Positions 1-8,633 of a DNA stretch of 64,000 nt are shown piece by piece. The position numbers were made by a program, and so were the translations under genes. This DNA comes from an uncultured Clostridia bacterium. GTDB taxonomy: Bacteria; Bacillota; Clostridia; Christensenellales; UBA3700. The notes under the pieces were generated by a model that was given only the letters and a program-made list of their open reading frames with translations, was not told the DNA's origin and did not search any database. Position 1 is the first letter of the stretch. Each line of letters begins with the position of its first letter. The stretch covers positions 337,643 through 401,642 of the forward strand of contig CAMXSN010000001.1 of the NCBI GenBank assembly GCA_947246685.1, given 5' to 3'.

Positions 1-1049
1 TTCATCGCGTCTTCTTCAAACTCTATATCCACGCCGTCTATTTCAAACAATCTCTTATATTGACGAATAGGAGCGTTCTTGGGTTCGGAAAGAATTTTAA
101 CCAACGCGTCCGCGTCAAGCGCGTCAAGCCCTACGACTATCGGTATTCTGCCCACAAATTCGGGAATAAGACCGTATTTTATCAAATCGTCGGGTTTGAT
201 ATCGCCGATAAGCTCACCGTAACCGAACTTATCCGACTCTCTAACGTTTGCGCCGAAGCCAAGTCCCGAACCGTCGAGCCTTTTATCGATAATCTTGTCC
301 AATCCGACAAATGCGCCGCCGCAAATAAACAGTATATTGGTAGTGTCTATCTGTATGCATTCCTGCTGCGGATGCTTTCTTCCGCCCTGAGGCGGCACGC
401 TTGCAACGGTACTCTCGATTATTTTCAATAGCGCCTGCTGCACGCCCTCGCCGGAAACGTCGCGAGTAATAGACATGTTCTCGCTCTTGCTGGCAAGCTT
501 GTCGATTTCGTCGATGTATATAATTCCCAGCTGCGCCTTTTCTATATCGTAATCCGCCGCCTGAATCAATTTGAGCAAAATATTCTCCACGTCTTCGCCG
601 ACATAGCCAGCTTCGGTCAACGTCGTCGCATCCGCAACGGCAAACGGCACGTTAAGTATCTTGGCAAGCGTCTTGGCAAGCAAAGTCTTACCGCTGCCCG
701 TCGGTCCGAGCATGAGAATATTGCTCTTGTCAAGCTCTACGTCCTCGCTCTTATAATTTATTCTCTTATAGTGATTGTAAACCGCCACGGAAAGCACTTT
801 TTTTGCCTTTTCCTGTCCTACAATATATTCGTCCAGACGCTGTTTAATCTCGTGCGGCTTAAGCAAATTGTCTATCTTCTTCGCTTCGCTCTTGAATTCC
901 AATTTTACGTTGCCTTTCTTTATCAATTCCACGCAGGTCGCCACGCAGTCATAGCAAATACCCACATCGGGATCAGCTCCCGGGATAATATAATCTATGT
1001 CTTCATAAAGAACTCTTCCGCAAAGCGTGCATTTTCTTTTACCGTCCAA
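1..1049 (-). CDS. clpX: ATP-dependent Clp protease ATP-binding subunit ClpX (C-terminus outside window)
   Basis: Unfoldase of the cytoplasmic ClpXP protease. About 349 codons from the N-terminus are present; the usual family length of 410-425 implies that some 60-75 C-terminal residues lie beyond the left edge. An N-terminal C4 zinc domain is visible (Cys7, Cys10, Cys32, Cys35), then Walker A GPTGSGKT, the pore loop GYVG and Walker B IIYIDEID. The start is TTG at 1049: there is no ATG ahead of the zinc domain, and an AGAGAGG ribosome-binding site lies in the end of clpP. Only two bases separate the clpP stop from this start, so the two are co-transcribed and probably translationally coupled. 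Confidence 0.95.
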   Translation of the reverse strand, partial: MDGKRKCTLCGRVLYEDIDYIIPGADPDVGICYDCVATCVELIKKGNVKLEFKSEAKKIDNLLKPHEIKQRLDEYIVGQEKAKKVLSVAVYNHYKRINYKSEDVELDKSNILMLGPTGSGKTLLAKTLAKILNVPFAVADATTLTEAGYVGEDVENILLKLIQAADYDIEKAQLGIIYIDEIDKLASKSENMSITRDVSGEGVQQALLKIIESTVASVPPQGGRKHPQQECIQIDTTNILFICGGAFVGLDKIIDKRLDGSGLGFGANVRESDKFGYGELIGDIKPDDLIKYGLIPEFVGRIPIVVGLDALDADALVKILSEPKNAPIRQYKRLFEIDGVDIEFEEDAM

Positions 1050-1051
1050 AA

Positions 1052-1636
1052 TCAACCTCTCTTATAATAAATTTTGTCAATAAGTCCGTACGCCGCAGCT
1101 TCTTCGGCAGACATATAATTATCTCTTTCGCAATCGGCAAGCACTTTTTCATAAGGCTGACCGGTATTGGCAGACAAAATCCCCGTCAATTTCTCTTTGG
1201 TCTTTTGAATGTGATTGGCTGTAATGACGATATCGGACGCCTGTCCTCTCGCTCCGCCCAAAGGCTGATGAATCATCACTTCGCTGTTGGGAAGCGCAAA
1301 TCTTTTGCCCTTCGCGCCGGAAGAAAGCAAGAATGCTCCCATAGACGCCGCCATACCGACACAGATCGTGCACACGTCGCATTTGATATAATTCATCGTG
1401 TCGTATATCGCCAAACCTGCCGTAACGCTTCCTCCGGGGCTGTTGATATACAGACTGATATCTTTTGCCGAATCCTTGGCTTCGAGATAAATCAGCTGCG
1501 CTACAACGGTGTTAGCCGTCTCGTCGGTTATCTCTCCGGAAATAAATATTATTCTATCCTCCAAAAGACGGGAGTAGATGTCGTAAGATCTCTCGCCCTT
1601 GTCGGTTCTGTCCACTACGTAAGGTATCAAATTCAT
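1052..1636 (-). CDS. clpP: ATP-dependent Clp protease proteolytic subunit ClpP
   Basis: Serine peptidase that forms the tetradecameric chamber of ClpXP. Full length at 194 residues. The catalytic triad is visible as Ser98 (in GMAASMGAF), His123 (in MIHQPLGG) and Asp172 (in [11 protein letters not shown]), and the oxyanion-strand motif SPGGSVTAG is at 66-74. An AGGAGG site lies just before the ATG. Gene order tig-clpP-clpX on one strand is the common bacterial arrangement linking nascent-chain folding and degradation. The 150-base leader holds a long inverted repeat but no recognisable CtsR operator. Confidence 0.97.
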   Translation of the reverse strand: MNLIPYVVDRTDKGERSYDIYSRLLEDRIIFISGEITDETANTVVAQLIYLEAKDSAKDISLYINSPGGSVTAGLAIYDTMNYIKCDVCTICVGMAASMGAFLLSSGAKGKRFALPNSEVMIHQPLGGARGQASDIVITANHIQKTKEKLTGILSANTGQPYEKVLADCERDNYMSAEEAAAYGLIDKIYYKRG

Positions 1637-1659
1637 TTTTGCGTCCTCCTATATAATTG

Positions 1660-1697
1660 TTAAGTCCGACATAATAGTTTTATCGTGCCGGACTTAA
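1660..1697. repeat. 12-bp inverted repeat in the clpP leader
   Basis: Arms 1660-1671 and 1686-1697 pair over 12 positions, with one G-T wobble or mismatch, around a 14-base loop. The repeat lies between tig and clpP, 24 bases before the clpP start. No T-run follows on either strand, so it does not look like an intrinsic terminator. It could be an operator or an mRNA leader hairpin. Confidence 0.6.
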
Positions 1698-1787
1698 AGT
1701 AAAGTTCTTTAGATTTTCTAAGCCTACACTTAATTATTATCTCGTTTTCCAAAGAATATTACTGGTGTTATACAATAAATTTGTCAA

Positions 1788-3074
1788 TTATTTAATTGTA
1801 TTGTTATTTTTGAGATACTCGAATAATTTGGTCGTTATGATATCTCTTCTCAGATATTCTCTGTATTCGGCATTGATATATTTTGAATATTCTTCAAACG
1901 TCTTTCCCGCCTGTTTAGCCATATCGGTAATCTTCTCGTCTACCTCTTCTTCAGATACAGGAACCTGTATAGCCTTGAGCAACGCTTCGAGCGTAAGTCT
2001 GAAACGAACGTTCTTCTCCGCCATGTCTTTGTAAGAAGTCTTGAGATCGTCTCTCTTCATTCCCGTATACTTGTAATAGTCTTCGGCTTTGAGCCCCTGA
2101 TACTGCAATCTGCTTTCAAATTCTTGAATCATATCCTCTATTTGATTATCTATCATACACTGAGGAATATCCACTTCGCTACCATTTGCGATCGTCTCGA
2201 TGATATCGTTCTCGAGTTTGGATTCCGCATCCGCATTCTTCTTGTCGAGCATATCTTTTTTTATGCTCTCTTTATATTCCGCAACGGTGTCGTACTCAGA
2301 AATATCCTTGACGCTTTCATCGTCAAGCGCAGGCACTTCTTTGTATGAGATTTCGTGCAATTTGACGGCAAATACGGCGTCCTTGCCCGCCAAAGTATTC
2401 TCATGATAGTCTTCGGGGAATTTGACGTTAACGTCTTTTTCGTCTCCGATGTTCATTCCCTCGACCTGCTCTTCAAATCCGGGAATAAACGCTCCGCTGC
2501 CAAGCAAAAGAGTCTGCTTTTCAGCCGTGCCTCCGGCAAATTTAACGCCCTCGACACTGCCGCTGTAATCTATTACAACCTGATCGCCTTTCTGCGAAGG
2601 TCTGTCCGTAACCGGTACCCATGCTCCTGCGGCGTCCAATTTTTTATTGATTTCTGCGTCGATCTCTTCGTCGCTCACTTCCGCCGCGTCTTTTTTGAAT
2701 TCCAATCCCGTGTATTTACCGAGCTTGAAATCGGGTTTGCATTGCACGGTAGCAGAAAATTCCAAAGTCGCGTCGCTTATTGCCACGATGTCTATCTCGG
2801 GTCTATCGACAGGTTCGATAGCCGTCTCTTTGTCAAGAACTGCGCCGTATTCTTCGGGAAGAATAATATCGAGAGCGTCTTCAAAGAATATTCCCACGCC
2901 GTAAGTGCTGCACAGCACCTTAAACGGTACGTGTCCTTTTCTGAAACCGCCGAGCTGATAATTTTTCTTTGTCTTTTCATACGCTTTTTGGATTGCGCCC
3001 TGCCATGCGGCCGAATCGACCTTGACAACGATCTTAACTTTGTTTTTCTCTAAATTTTCTACTGTGTAACTCAT
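1788..3074 (-). CDS. tig: Trigger factor (ribosome-associated chaperone and prolyl isomerase)
   Basis: Binds nascent chains at the ribosome exit tunnel. The 428-residue length is typical. The N-terminal ribosome-binding domain carries the signature GFRKGHVP near residues 44-51. A central FKBP-type isomerase domain runs from about 155 to 245 (GDQVVIDYSGSVEG, FPEDYHENTLAGKDAVF), and a helical C-terminal substrate-binding domain follows. An AGGAG site lies 7 bases before the ATG. A sigma-A-type promoter sits upstream, and clpP and clpX follow on the same strand. Confidence 0.97.
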   Translation of the reverse strand: MSYTVENLEKNKVKIVVKVDSAAWQGAIQKAYEKTKKNYQLGGFRKGHVPFKVLCSTYGVGIFFEDALDIILPEEYGAVLDKETAIEPVDRPEIDIVAISDATLEFSATVQCKPDFKLGKYTGLEFKKDAAEVSDEEIDAEINKKLDAAGAWVPVTDRPSQKGDQVVIDYSGSVEGVKFAGGTAEKQTLLLGSGAFIPGFEEQVEGMNIGDEKDVNVKFPEDYHENTLAGKDAVFAVKLHEISYKEVPALDDESVKDISEYDTVAEYKESIKKDMLDKKNADAESKLENDIIETIANGSEVDIPQCMIDNQIEDMIQEFESRLQYQGLKAEDYYKYTGMKRDDLKTSYKDMAEKNVRFRLTLEALLKAIQVPVSEEEVDEKITDMAKQAGKTFEEYSKYINAEYREYLRRDIITTKLFEYLKNNNTIK

Positions 3075-3117
3075 ATATATCTCCTAAAATAAAAATAAAC
3101 TTATTAACTTATTATAG

Positions 3118-3146
3118 ATTGTAGCATACAAAACAAAATAAAGCAA
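3118..3146 (-). promoter_or_regulatory. Predicted sigma-A promoter of tig
   Basis: On the minus strand TTGCTT (3141-3146) and TACAAT (3118-3123) are separated by 17 bases, about 45 bases before the tig start. The element is next to an oppositely directed promoter for rqcH. Confidence 0.6.
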
Positions 3147-3152
3147 TTATTA

Positions 3153-3181
3153 TTGCAATAAATTGTATTATAATTTATAAT
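3153..3181 (+). promoter_or_regulatory. Predicted sigma-A promoter of rqcH
   Basis: TTGCAA (3153-3158), a 17-base spacer, and TATAAT (3176-3181), some 50 bases before the rqcH start. Confidence 0.6.
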
Positions 3182-3230
3182 ATATAGGACGGGTCAAGCC
3201 CGATTTCAACAACGTTAAAACGGAAAGATT

Positions 3231-4955
3231 ATGCCTAACGACTACATTACGCTCAATGCGCTCGCGCAGGAAATAAACCTGCAAATATCCGATTGCAGAA
3301 TAGACAAAGTCAATATGCCGGAAAAAGACGAGATAAATCTTATGATAAGACGTCCCGATTGCAATGCAATGCTGACGATATCCTGCAACGCAAACAACCC
3401 GAGAATGCACTTGGGAGGAGACAAAAAAGTCAATCCCCTTGCCGCGCCGTCGTTTTGTATGCACCTAAGAAAACACATTGTCGGAGGCGTGATAAATTCG
3501 GTAAAGACTTTGGGCGAAGACAGAATCGTATGCTTTGAAATAACCAGCAGAAACGAAATGCGCGACAAAGTCAAATTTGCGTTGATAGCGGAAATGATGG
3601 GACGCTATTCCAATATTCTGCTCGTCAAAGAAAACGGAACGATATCGGACACTCTCAAACAAGTATCGTACGACACTCTGACAAAACGCTGTCTTCTTCC
3701 CGGCGCAAAATACTCGCTGCCGCCTCAATCCAAACTACTTCCGTCGCAAAGCGACGAGATAATCAACGCATTGAACTCATACAACGGCGCCGACCTTGCA
3801 AAATTTATCATTTCCAACGTCTCGGGTCTTGCGCTGATTACCGCCAAACAAATAGTGCGGGAATCCGGACTCGACGATTGCAGCCGCGCTCTAAAGGAAA
3901 AAGACAGACGGAATATAGCGGCAAAAATTTGCAAATACGCCGACATCTACAACTGGGGCGAATACTCTCCCTGTGTGTTGGAAGAAAACGGACGTTACTG
4001 CGACTTTTTCGTCACTCGATACGACGAATATCAGAATCTGACCAACGTAGAATCCCTCAACCAGGCGGTACTATTATGCACGTTGGAAAAAGACCGAACC
4101 GAACGGCGCGCGGAAAGAACAAAATTTTTGCAAAAAGCCTTCAATTCTCATAAAAAAAAGCTATTGTCGAAACTTGCTAAAAACAGTGAAAAGCTCGTTG
4201 AATGCCAGCAAACCGACGACATGAAAAAATATGCCGACCTGATAATTTCCAACGCGTATGCTATCAATAAAGGTGACAAAGTCGCATTGGTTGCCGATTA
4301 TTATCAAGCCGACTGTCCGCAAATCAAAATCAAACTCGACGAAAAGCTTACGCCTCAGCAAAACAGTCAGCTGTATTACAAAAAATACGCCAAGCTCAAA
4401 AGAACCGCCGAAGCGGTAACCAAGCAGATATCTCAGCTTGAAGAAGAGCTGCAATATTTGGAATCCATAGCGCCTGCACTGGATATATGTTCGAGCGGAG
4501 ACGAGATTGCGGAATTGCAACAAGAATTGACTTCTTTGGGCGCGTTGAGAAAAGTAAAAAACGACAAGAGCAAACATAAAGCGTCTCAGCCTATTGCATA
4601 CGAGCTGGACGAATTTGCCATAATAGTAGGCAAAAACAATATTCAAAACGATAAATTGACGTTCAAACTTGCCAACGGATCAGACATGTGGATCCATACG
4701 CAAAAATATCACGGCAGTCACGTCATCGTCTTTGCCGAGGGAAGAGAAATTCCCGACAACGTGATAGAGACTGCCTGCGAAATCGCCGCATTTTATTCTA
4801 TGGGAAAGAAAGACGACGGCTCGAAAATAGAATGCGATTATACCCAAAGGCGCAACTTAAAAAGACATCCGAGCGGAAAGCCCGGAATGGTAGTCTACTC
4901 TGCTTACAAGACGGCGCGCGTATCGCCCGCGGAACATAAAGATCTGCTGGTATGA
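3231..4955 (+). CDS. rqcH: RqcH/NFACT-family ribosome quality-control protein (fibronectin-binding A family)
   Basis: Member of the NFACT (Rqc2/NEMF) family. In Bacillota this protein binds stalled 50S-peptidyl-tRNA and directs C-terminal alanine tailing, marking chains for ClpXP. Full length at 574 residues. The N-terminal NFACT-N domain is followed by a long charged coiled coil (about 290-450) and the NFACT-R domain with DMWIHTQKYHGSHVIV near residue 485-500. A GGAAAG site precedes the ATG. It is transcribed divergently from tig-clpPX, so the tailing factor and the protease that removes its products are neighbours here. Older annotations call this family fibronectin-binding protein. Confidence 0.93.
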   Translation: MPNDYITLNALAQEINLQISDCRIDKVNMPEKDEINLMIRRPDCNAMLTISCNANNPRMHLGGDKKVNPLAAPSFCMHLRKHIVGGVINSVKTLGEDRIVCFEITSRNEMRDKVKFALIAEMMGRYSNILLVKENGTISDTLKQVSYDTLTKRCLLPGAKYSLPPQSKLLPSQSDEIINALNSYNGADLAKFIISNVSGLALITAKQIVRESGLDDCSRALKEKDRRNIAAKICKYADIYNWGEYSPCVLEENGRYCDFFVTRYDEYQNLTNVESLNQAVLLCTLEKDRTERRAERTKFLQKAFNSHKKKLLSKLAKNSEKLVECQQTDDMKKYADLIISNAYAINKGDKVALVADYYQADCPQIKIKLDEKLTPQQNSQLYYKKYAKLKRTAEAVTKQISQLEEELQYLESIAPALDICSSGDEIAELQQELTSLGALRKVKNDKSKHKASQPIAYELDEFAIIVGKNNIQNDKLTFKLANGSDMWIHTQKYHGSHVIVFAEGREIPDNVIETACEIAAFYSMGKKDDGSKIECDYTQRRNLKRHPSGKPGMVVYSAYKTARVSPAEHKDLLV

Positions 4956-5003
4956 TTCAAATCTATATGCGCCGATACTGTGACCGACATCAAAATTAAT
5001 TGA

Positions 5004-5933
5004 TTATTTCTTACGCAAACTGTCCAAAACGTCTTGAAAATAATTCGGCACCGGAGCGTTGAAAGTCATTCTCTCACCCGATTTCGGATGCGTAAGCTCC
5101 AACTTATAAGCATGCAAAAGCTGCCCTTTGAGCCCAAATTTATTGCTTCCGCCATACGAAAAATCTCCGACTACAGGATGCCCTATGTGCTTACTGTGAA
5201 CTCTGATCTGATGAGTTCTTCCCGTCTTCAATTCGTATTTGACAAGCGTATAATTCCCCAATCTCTCCTCAACTTTATAGTGAGTGACGGCAAGTCTTCC
5301 GCCGTTTCTCGAAACAGCCATGAGCTTTCTATCTTTTGCTGAGCGATCGATATAAGTCTCTATTATTCCCTCGTCCTTTGACAAAACGCCGTCGACCAAA
5401 GCTAAATAGTGCCTTTTTGCAGATTTTTCCGAAATTTGACTTTGTAAGCTAATATGCGCGGCGTCGTTCTTTGCGACGACGAGCAATCCTGAAGTATCCT
5501 TGTCTAATCTGTGTACGATACCGGGACGAACTACCCCGTTTATGGAACTCAATGATTTGAGATGAAAGAGCAAAGCGTTGACAAGCGTATCCGAATAAGA
5601 TCCTGCAGCCGGATGAACGACCATTCCCTGCGACTTGTTGATCACCGCCATATCCTCGTCCTCGTATACAATATCCAAAGGCAAATCCTGCGGAGACAGA
5701 TTAAGTTCTTTCAATTCTTCTTCAAATACCTCTATAGTATCGCCTTTTTTAAGCAAAAATCCCGCCTTCTTTACTTTTCCGTTTATTAATATTTTCCGGT
5801 TTTCTATTAAATTCTTGATATGCGATCGGCTCACGTCCAAACGGGTATTGAGCCATACGTCGATTCGCTGTCCCGCGCCTTCGTCTCCCACGTCGAATAT
5901 TCGGCTTACCTCTTCATTGAAATCCTCTTTCAT
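5004..5933 (-). CDS. rluD: RluD-family 23S rRNA pseudouridine synthase
   Basis: Isomerises uridine to pseudouridine in RNA, probably 23S rRNA. The 309-residue protein has an N-terminal S4 RNA-binding domain (about 15-75, RIDVWLNTRLDVSRSHIKNL) and a PseudoU_synth_2 catalytic domain with HRLDKDTSGLLVVAK, whose first Asp after HRL is the catalytic residue. GRTHQIRVH is also present. The start overlaps the lspA stop by 4 bases (ATGA), so it is translationally coupled. lspA followed by rluD/rluB-type genes is a very common order in Bacillota. The exact target uridine cannot be read from sequence. Confidence 0.92.
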   Translation of the reverse strand: MKEDFNEEVSRIFDVGDEGAGQRIDVWLNTRLDVSRSHIKNLIENRKILINGKVKKAGFLLKKGDTIEVFEEELKELNLSPQDLPLDIVYEDEDMAVINKSQGMVVHPAAGSYSDTLVNALLFHLKSLSSINGVVRPGIVHRLDKDTSGLLVVAKNDAAHISLQSQISEKSAKRHYLALVDGVLSKDEGIIETYIDRSAKDRKLMAVSRNGGRLAVTHYKVEERLGNYTLVKYELKTGRTHQIRVHSKHIGHPVVGDFSYGGSNKFGLKGQLLHAYKLELTHPKSGERMTFNAPVPNYFQDVLDSLRKK

Positions 5934-6649
5934 TCCTTCTCTTCCCGTATAAGATCTTTGTCATTTGACTGCAAAGAATTTTGCAAACTGCATTCGACCT
6001 CGGTATTGCTCTGCAATTCATCAGAATTTTCAGATTTGCCGTCAGAGACCATTTCGCCGTTTCCGTTTTGGTCCGACTCCTTCTTAGTCTTGAATTTCAG
6101 CAAGCCCAAATCGCCCTCTTTATAGTCGAATATTATATATGCCGAAATCAAGAATACTCCCAATACAAGATATATATCAGCTATATTTCCCACGCCAAAA
6201 TGAGAATTGAAAACTTTTTGAAATATTTTATCAAGAAAAGCGTACTGTATAAAATCTCTTACCATGCCATCGCAGAAAATTCTGTCTACAAGATTGCCGA
6301 GTCCGCCGGCAAGAATAAGCAACATCGACCAACGGAAAAGCATAGACGTCTTTGGCTTTTTAATCAAATTGACTATCATCAACGCCATAATCGCAACCGT
6401 CAAAATAGACGTCAGCGCAATCAAAAATCCCTTTTGTCCGGAAAAAGCGGAAAACGACGCGCCGTCGTTGAGACACGGATAAATTGAAAACAGACCGTCT
6501 ACCAAAGGATAGCTGACGTACAAATTCAAATTAAGTCTATTCATTATCAAATCTTTGGAAATCAAATCGCTTGCAAGTAATAACACAAATATAAGCAGAT
6601 CTATAACCAATCGTTTGATAATTATATTTTTATTTTCTCTGTTCAACAT
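5930..6649 (-). CDS. lspA: Lipoprotein signal peptidase II with a long acidic C-terminal tail
   Basis: Membrane aspartyl protease that removes signal peptides from prolipoproteins after Lgt modification. Four transmembrane segments lie in the first about 180 residues. The two catalytic Asp motifs are visible as GNLVDRI and GNIADIY. At 239 residues it is longer than the usual 150-170 because a hydrophilic, Ser/Asn/Glu-rich tail of about 55 residues follows the last membrane segment; that tail has no recognisable domain and should be cytoplasmic. No clear ribosome-binding site is seen at the ATG. The gene is 23 bases downstream of sepF in the same operon. Confidence 0.93.
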   Translation of the reverse strand: MLNRENKNIIIKRLVIDLLIFVLLLASDLISKDLIMNRLNLNLYVSYPLVDGLFSIYPCLNDGASFSAFSGQKGFLIALTSILTVAIMALMIVNLIKKPKTSMLFRWSMLLILAGGLGNLVDRIFCDGMVRDFIQYAFLDKIFQKVFNSHFGVGNIADIYLVLGVFLISAYIIFDYKEGDLGLLKFKTKKESDQNGNGEMVSDGKSENSDELQSNTEVECSLQNSLQSNDKDLIREEKE

Positions 6650-6672
6650 AAAATTGCTTTGTTCCGCCTTGA

Positions 6673-7383
6673 TTAATATCTGTTTTTCAACGAACTCGGT
6701 CCTTGAATAGACACTCCGCCGGGAGTGAAAAGAAACATATTATCGGCTATTCTCTGCTCGCAACCGCCGAGCGCATAAATAGCTCCGTTGAGAAAATCAA
6801 GTATTCTCTGAGCATATTTTTCATTTATCTTATTGAATTCCACGATAATCGCCTGCCTATTGCGAAGATTGTCTATGATATCCTGCACTTCAGACAGAGT
6901 TTTCGGCGCGACGATAAGTATATTCTGCATATCGCCTACGGCGTATTGCGGTTGTTTTTTGTTCTTAAAGGAAAAAAATCCCTTCTTTTTCGTCTGTTGC
7001 ATCTCCATGGTCTGCGGAAGCCTTGCATCATAATCGAAACCGCCTTCCTGCTGAGGATAATACGGATTGACGTACGGCTGCTGATATCCCTGCTGCGGCG
7101 CTGACTGCGGCGGCGTCGGATATACGGGAGGAACAGGCTGTTCGTAAGCGTTCATATTAGGCACGTTGGGCTGAGCGTACTGCTGTTGGTAACCGTTCTG
7201 CGGATACGGCTGCGAATAACCGTTAGGCTGAGCGTAATTAGGAACGCTTTGTGGAGAAAATTCGCTGCCCGTGTCGTTATTCTGATAATCACTGCGTGAA
7301 AAATTGAATCTTCTGCGCGGAGAAAATCCTCGATCGTTGTTAAAAACTTCTCTCTCTTCGTTGTTGTAATCGCGTCTATCCAT
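6673..7383 (-). CDS. sepF: Cell division protein SepF
   Basis: FtsZ-associated septum protein. Residues about 155-225 form the SepF (DUF552) domain (PKTLSEVQDIIDNL, IVEFNKINEKYAQRILDFL, GGVSI). The N-terminus is short and amphipathic and lies before a roughly 100-residue linker rich in Pro, Gln, Tyr and Asn. I chose the ATG at 7383 because GAGGTAGAG lies right before it; a start at 7410 in the same frame would overlap yggS. yggS-sepF is the order seen in the division clusters of Gram-positive bacteria. The low-complexity linker is longer than in most SepF proteins. Confidence 0.93.
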   Translation of the reverse strand: MDRRDYNNEEREVFNNDRGFSPRRRFNFSRSDYQNNDTGSEFSPQSVPNYAQPNGYSQPYPQNGYQQQYAQPNVPNMNAYEQPVPPVYPTPPQSAPQQGYQQPYVNPYYPQQEGGFDYDARLPQTMEMQQTKKKGFFSFKNKKQPQYAVGDMQNILIVAPKTLSEVQDIIDNLRNRQAIIVEFNKINEKYAQRILDFLNGAIYALGGCEQRIADNMFLFTPGGVSIQGPSSLKNRY

Positions 7384-7390
7384 CTCTACC

Positions 7391-8107
7391 TCACGTCTTG
7401 TCCGTAACATTGTAATTGCGTTCGCCGAATATAACTCTTCCCAAACGAACTGCGGTAGCTCCGCCGTATTCTATAGCTATCTCATAATCGTTGCTCATTC
7501 CGCAAGAAAGCGTATCGATAATATGCCTTGACGACGCTTTGAGCGAAAAATCCTCGTACAAACGTCTAAATCTCTCATACAAAGATTTCAGCTTGTCCGT
7601 ATCGGATAAGTTCGGCATAACCGTCATTAGACCTCTTAGCCTTATATTATCTTTATTTTCAACGTAATCCAATAATTTCGTCAGATTTTGTTCTTCTATG
7701 CCGCCTTTTGATATTTCGCTGCCCATATTGACCTCGATAAGACAATCCAAAAGCAAGTCGCGCTTTTCCGCCTGCTTTTGAATTTCATCGGCCAACGCCT
7801 CTCTGTCTAGAGAATGAATCAAAACGACTTTATCGGCAATATATTTTACTTTATTTGTTTGCAACTGACCTATCATATGCCAATTAAGGTTGTCTCCGAA
7901 CTGATATTTATCTATCAATTCTTGCACGCGATTCTCACCCACGTCGCTCAATAACCGAGAATCGTTGAGAAATGCGACAAGTTCTTGCGATTGAGTTTTT
8001 ATTGCGCCTATAAGAGAGACGTCCGTAATTACTCCGCCGCGTTTTTTTGCCAGTTCGACGTTATATTTGCATTTTGCTATATTTTCGCGGATTTGTTCAA
8101 ATTGCAT
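7391..8107 (-). CDS. yggS: YggS/PROSC-family pyridoxal-phosphate homeostasis protein
   Basis: PLP-binding alanine-racemase-like barrel protein of 238 residues with no established enzymatic reaction; the family buffers PLP. Visible: the PLP-lysine strand (SLIGAIKTQS, near residues 32-41), WHMIGQLQTNK, and the C-terminal SCGMSNDYEIAIEYG and VRLGRVIFGERNY. It is the first gene of a four-gene operon with sepF, lspA and rluD, driven by a good promoter at 8139-8167. Confidence 0.93.
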   Translation of the reverse strand: MQFEQIRENIAKCKYNVELAKKRGGVITDVSLIGAIKTQSQELVAFLNDSRLLSDVGENRVQELIDKYQFGDNLNWHMIGQLQTNKVKYIADKVVLIHSLDREALADEIQKQAEKRDLLLDCLIEVNMGSEISKGGIEEQNLTKLLDYVENKDNIRLRGLMTVMPNLSDTDKLKSLYERFRRLYEDFSLKASSRHIIDTLSCGMSNDYEIAIEYGGATAVRLGRVIFGERNYNVTDKT

Positions 8108-8138
8108 AGTTCACCGATTACAATTGCATTTCGATAAA

Positions 8139-8167
8139 AGTATATCACAAAATGCGCACAATGTAAA
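8139..8167 (-). promoter_or_regulatory. Predicted sigma-A promoter of yggS-sepF-lspA-rluD
   Basis: Minus-strand TTTACA (8162-8167), a 17-base spacer and TATACT (8139-8144), about 32 bases before the yggS start. Confidence 0.6.
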
Positions 8168-8295
8168 TAAAATAAATTATATAATATAAAACTCGACAAG
8201 CCTATACGAATCGTAAACTTTTTCTATAAAAATCAACAACCGTTTCGTCCATAAATTTATAGACAAATTACCGCGTTAAAAAAATCTAAAAAACT

Positions 8296-8563
8296 CTCCT
8301 ATAATCAATATTTGCCAAAGGCAATAAATAACGCCCCGACGCACAGATGCAGCGATGTGCGGGCTATTAATCGGAAATGTTTCGATTTAGCCTCTCTTCA
8401 ATTAATCAAAAAAGACGGCAACTGAATTTTGCCGTCTCTTAAAGCAACTCTTGAGTACGCTTGAAATATTAAATAGCATATTCAAACCGCAAATTCTTGC
8501 GCAGCGTCCTATTGATTGAGATAAATATTAAACATTAGTCTGGAATGTTGATTATAGGAGAAT
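8296..8563. repeat. Hairpin-rich block bounded by an 18-bp inverted repeat (candidate structured RNA or MITE)
   Basis: This occupies most of the 525-base gap between yggS and the next gene; no credible ORF is present. The ends are an inverted repeat: TCTCCTATAATCAATATT at about 8296-8313, and its complement, with one T-G difference, at 8546-8563. Inside are several smaller hairpins: CGCAA/TTGCG with a 4-base loop, a TTGAA/TTCAA-based stem beside it, both enclosed by ACGC/GCGT as in a three-way junction, a 9-bp terminator-like stem at 8413-8437, AATCG/CGATT, and a GC-rich stem near 8336-8365. No RNA family was recognised. A small mobile element with terminal inverted repeats is the main alternative; no clear target duplication is seen. 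Confidence 0.5.
8407..8437 (-). terminator. Intrinsic terminator after the double OB-fold gene
   Basis: On the minus strand a perfect 9-bp stem (arms 8413-8421 and 8429-8437, 7-base loop) is followed by a run of six T. It lies about 200 bases downstream of the gene ending at 8634. Confidence 0.75.
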
Positions 8564-8633
8564 AATTTCTTAATAGCTCTATAATTCAACTTAATTGATA
8601 AGTATCTAGAATTATAATGGCAAATTAGAATTC

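Noticed and set aside
8296..8563. 6S RNA, RNase P RNA or tmRNA
   Set aside because: Length and a closing stem would suit 6S RNA, but no family-specific conserved sequence was found, nor RNase P or tmRNA signatures.
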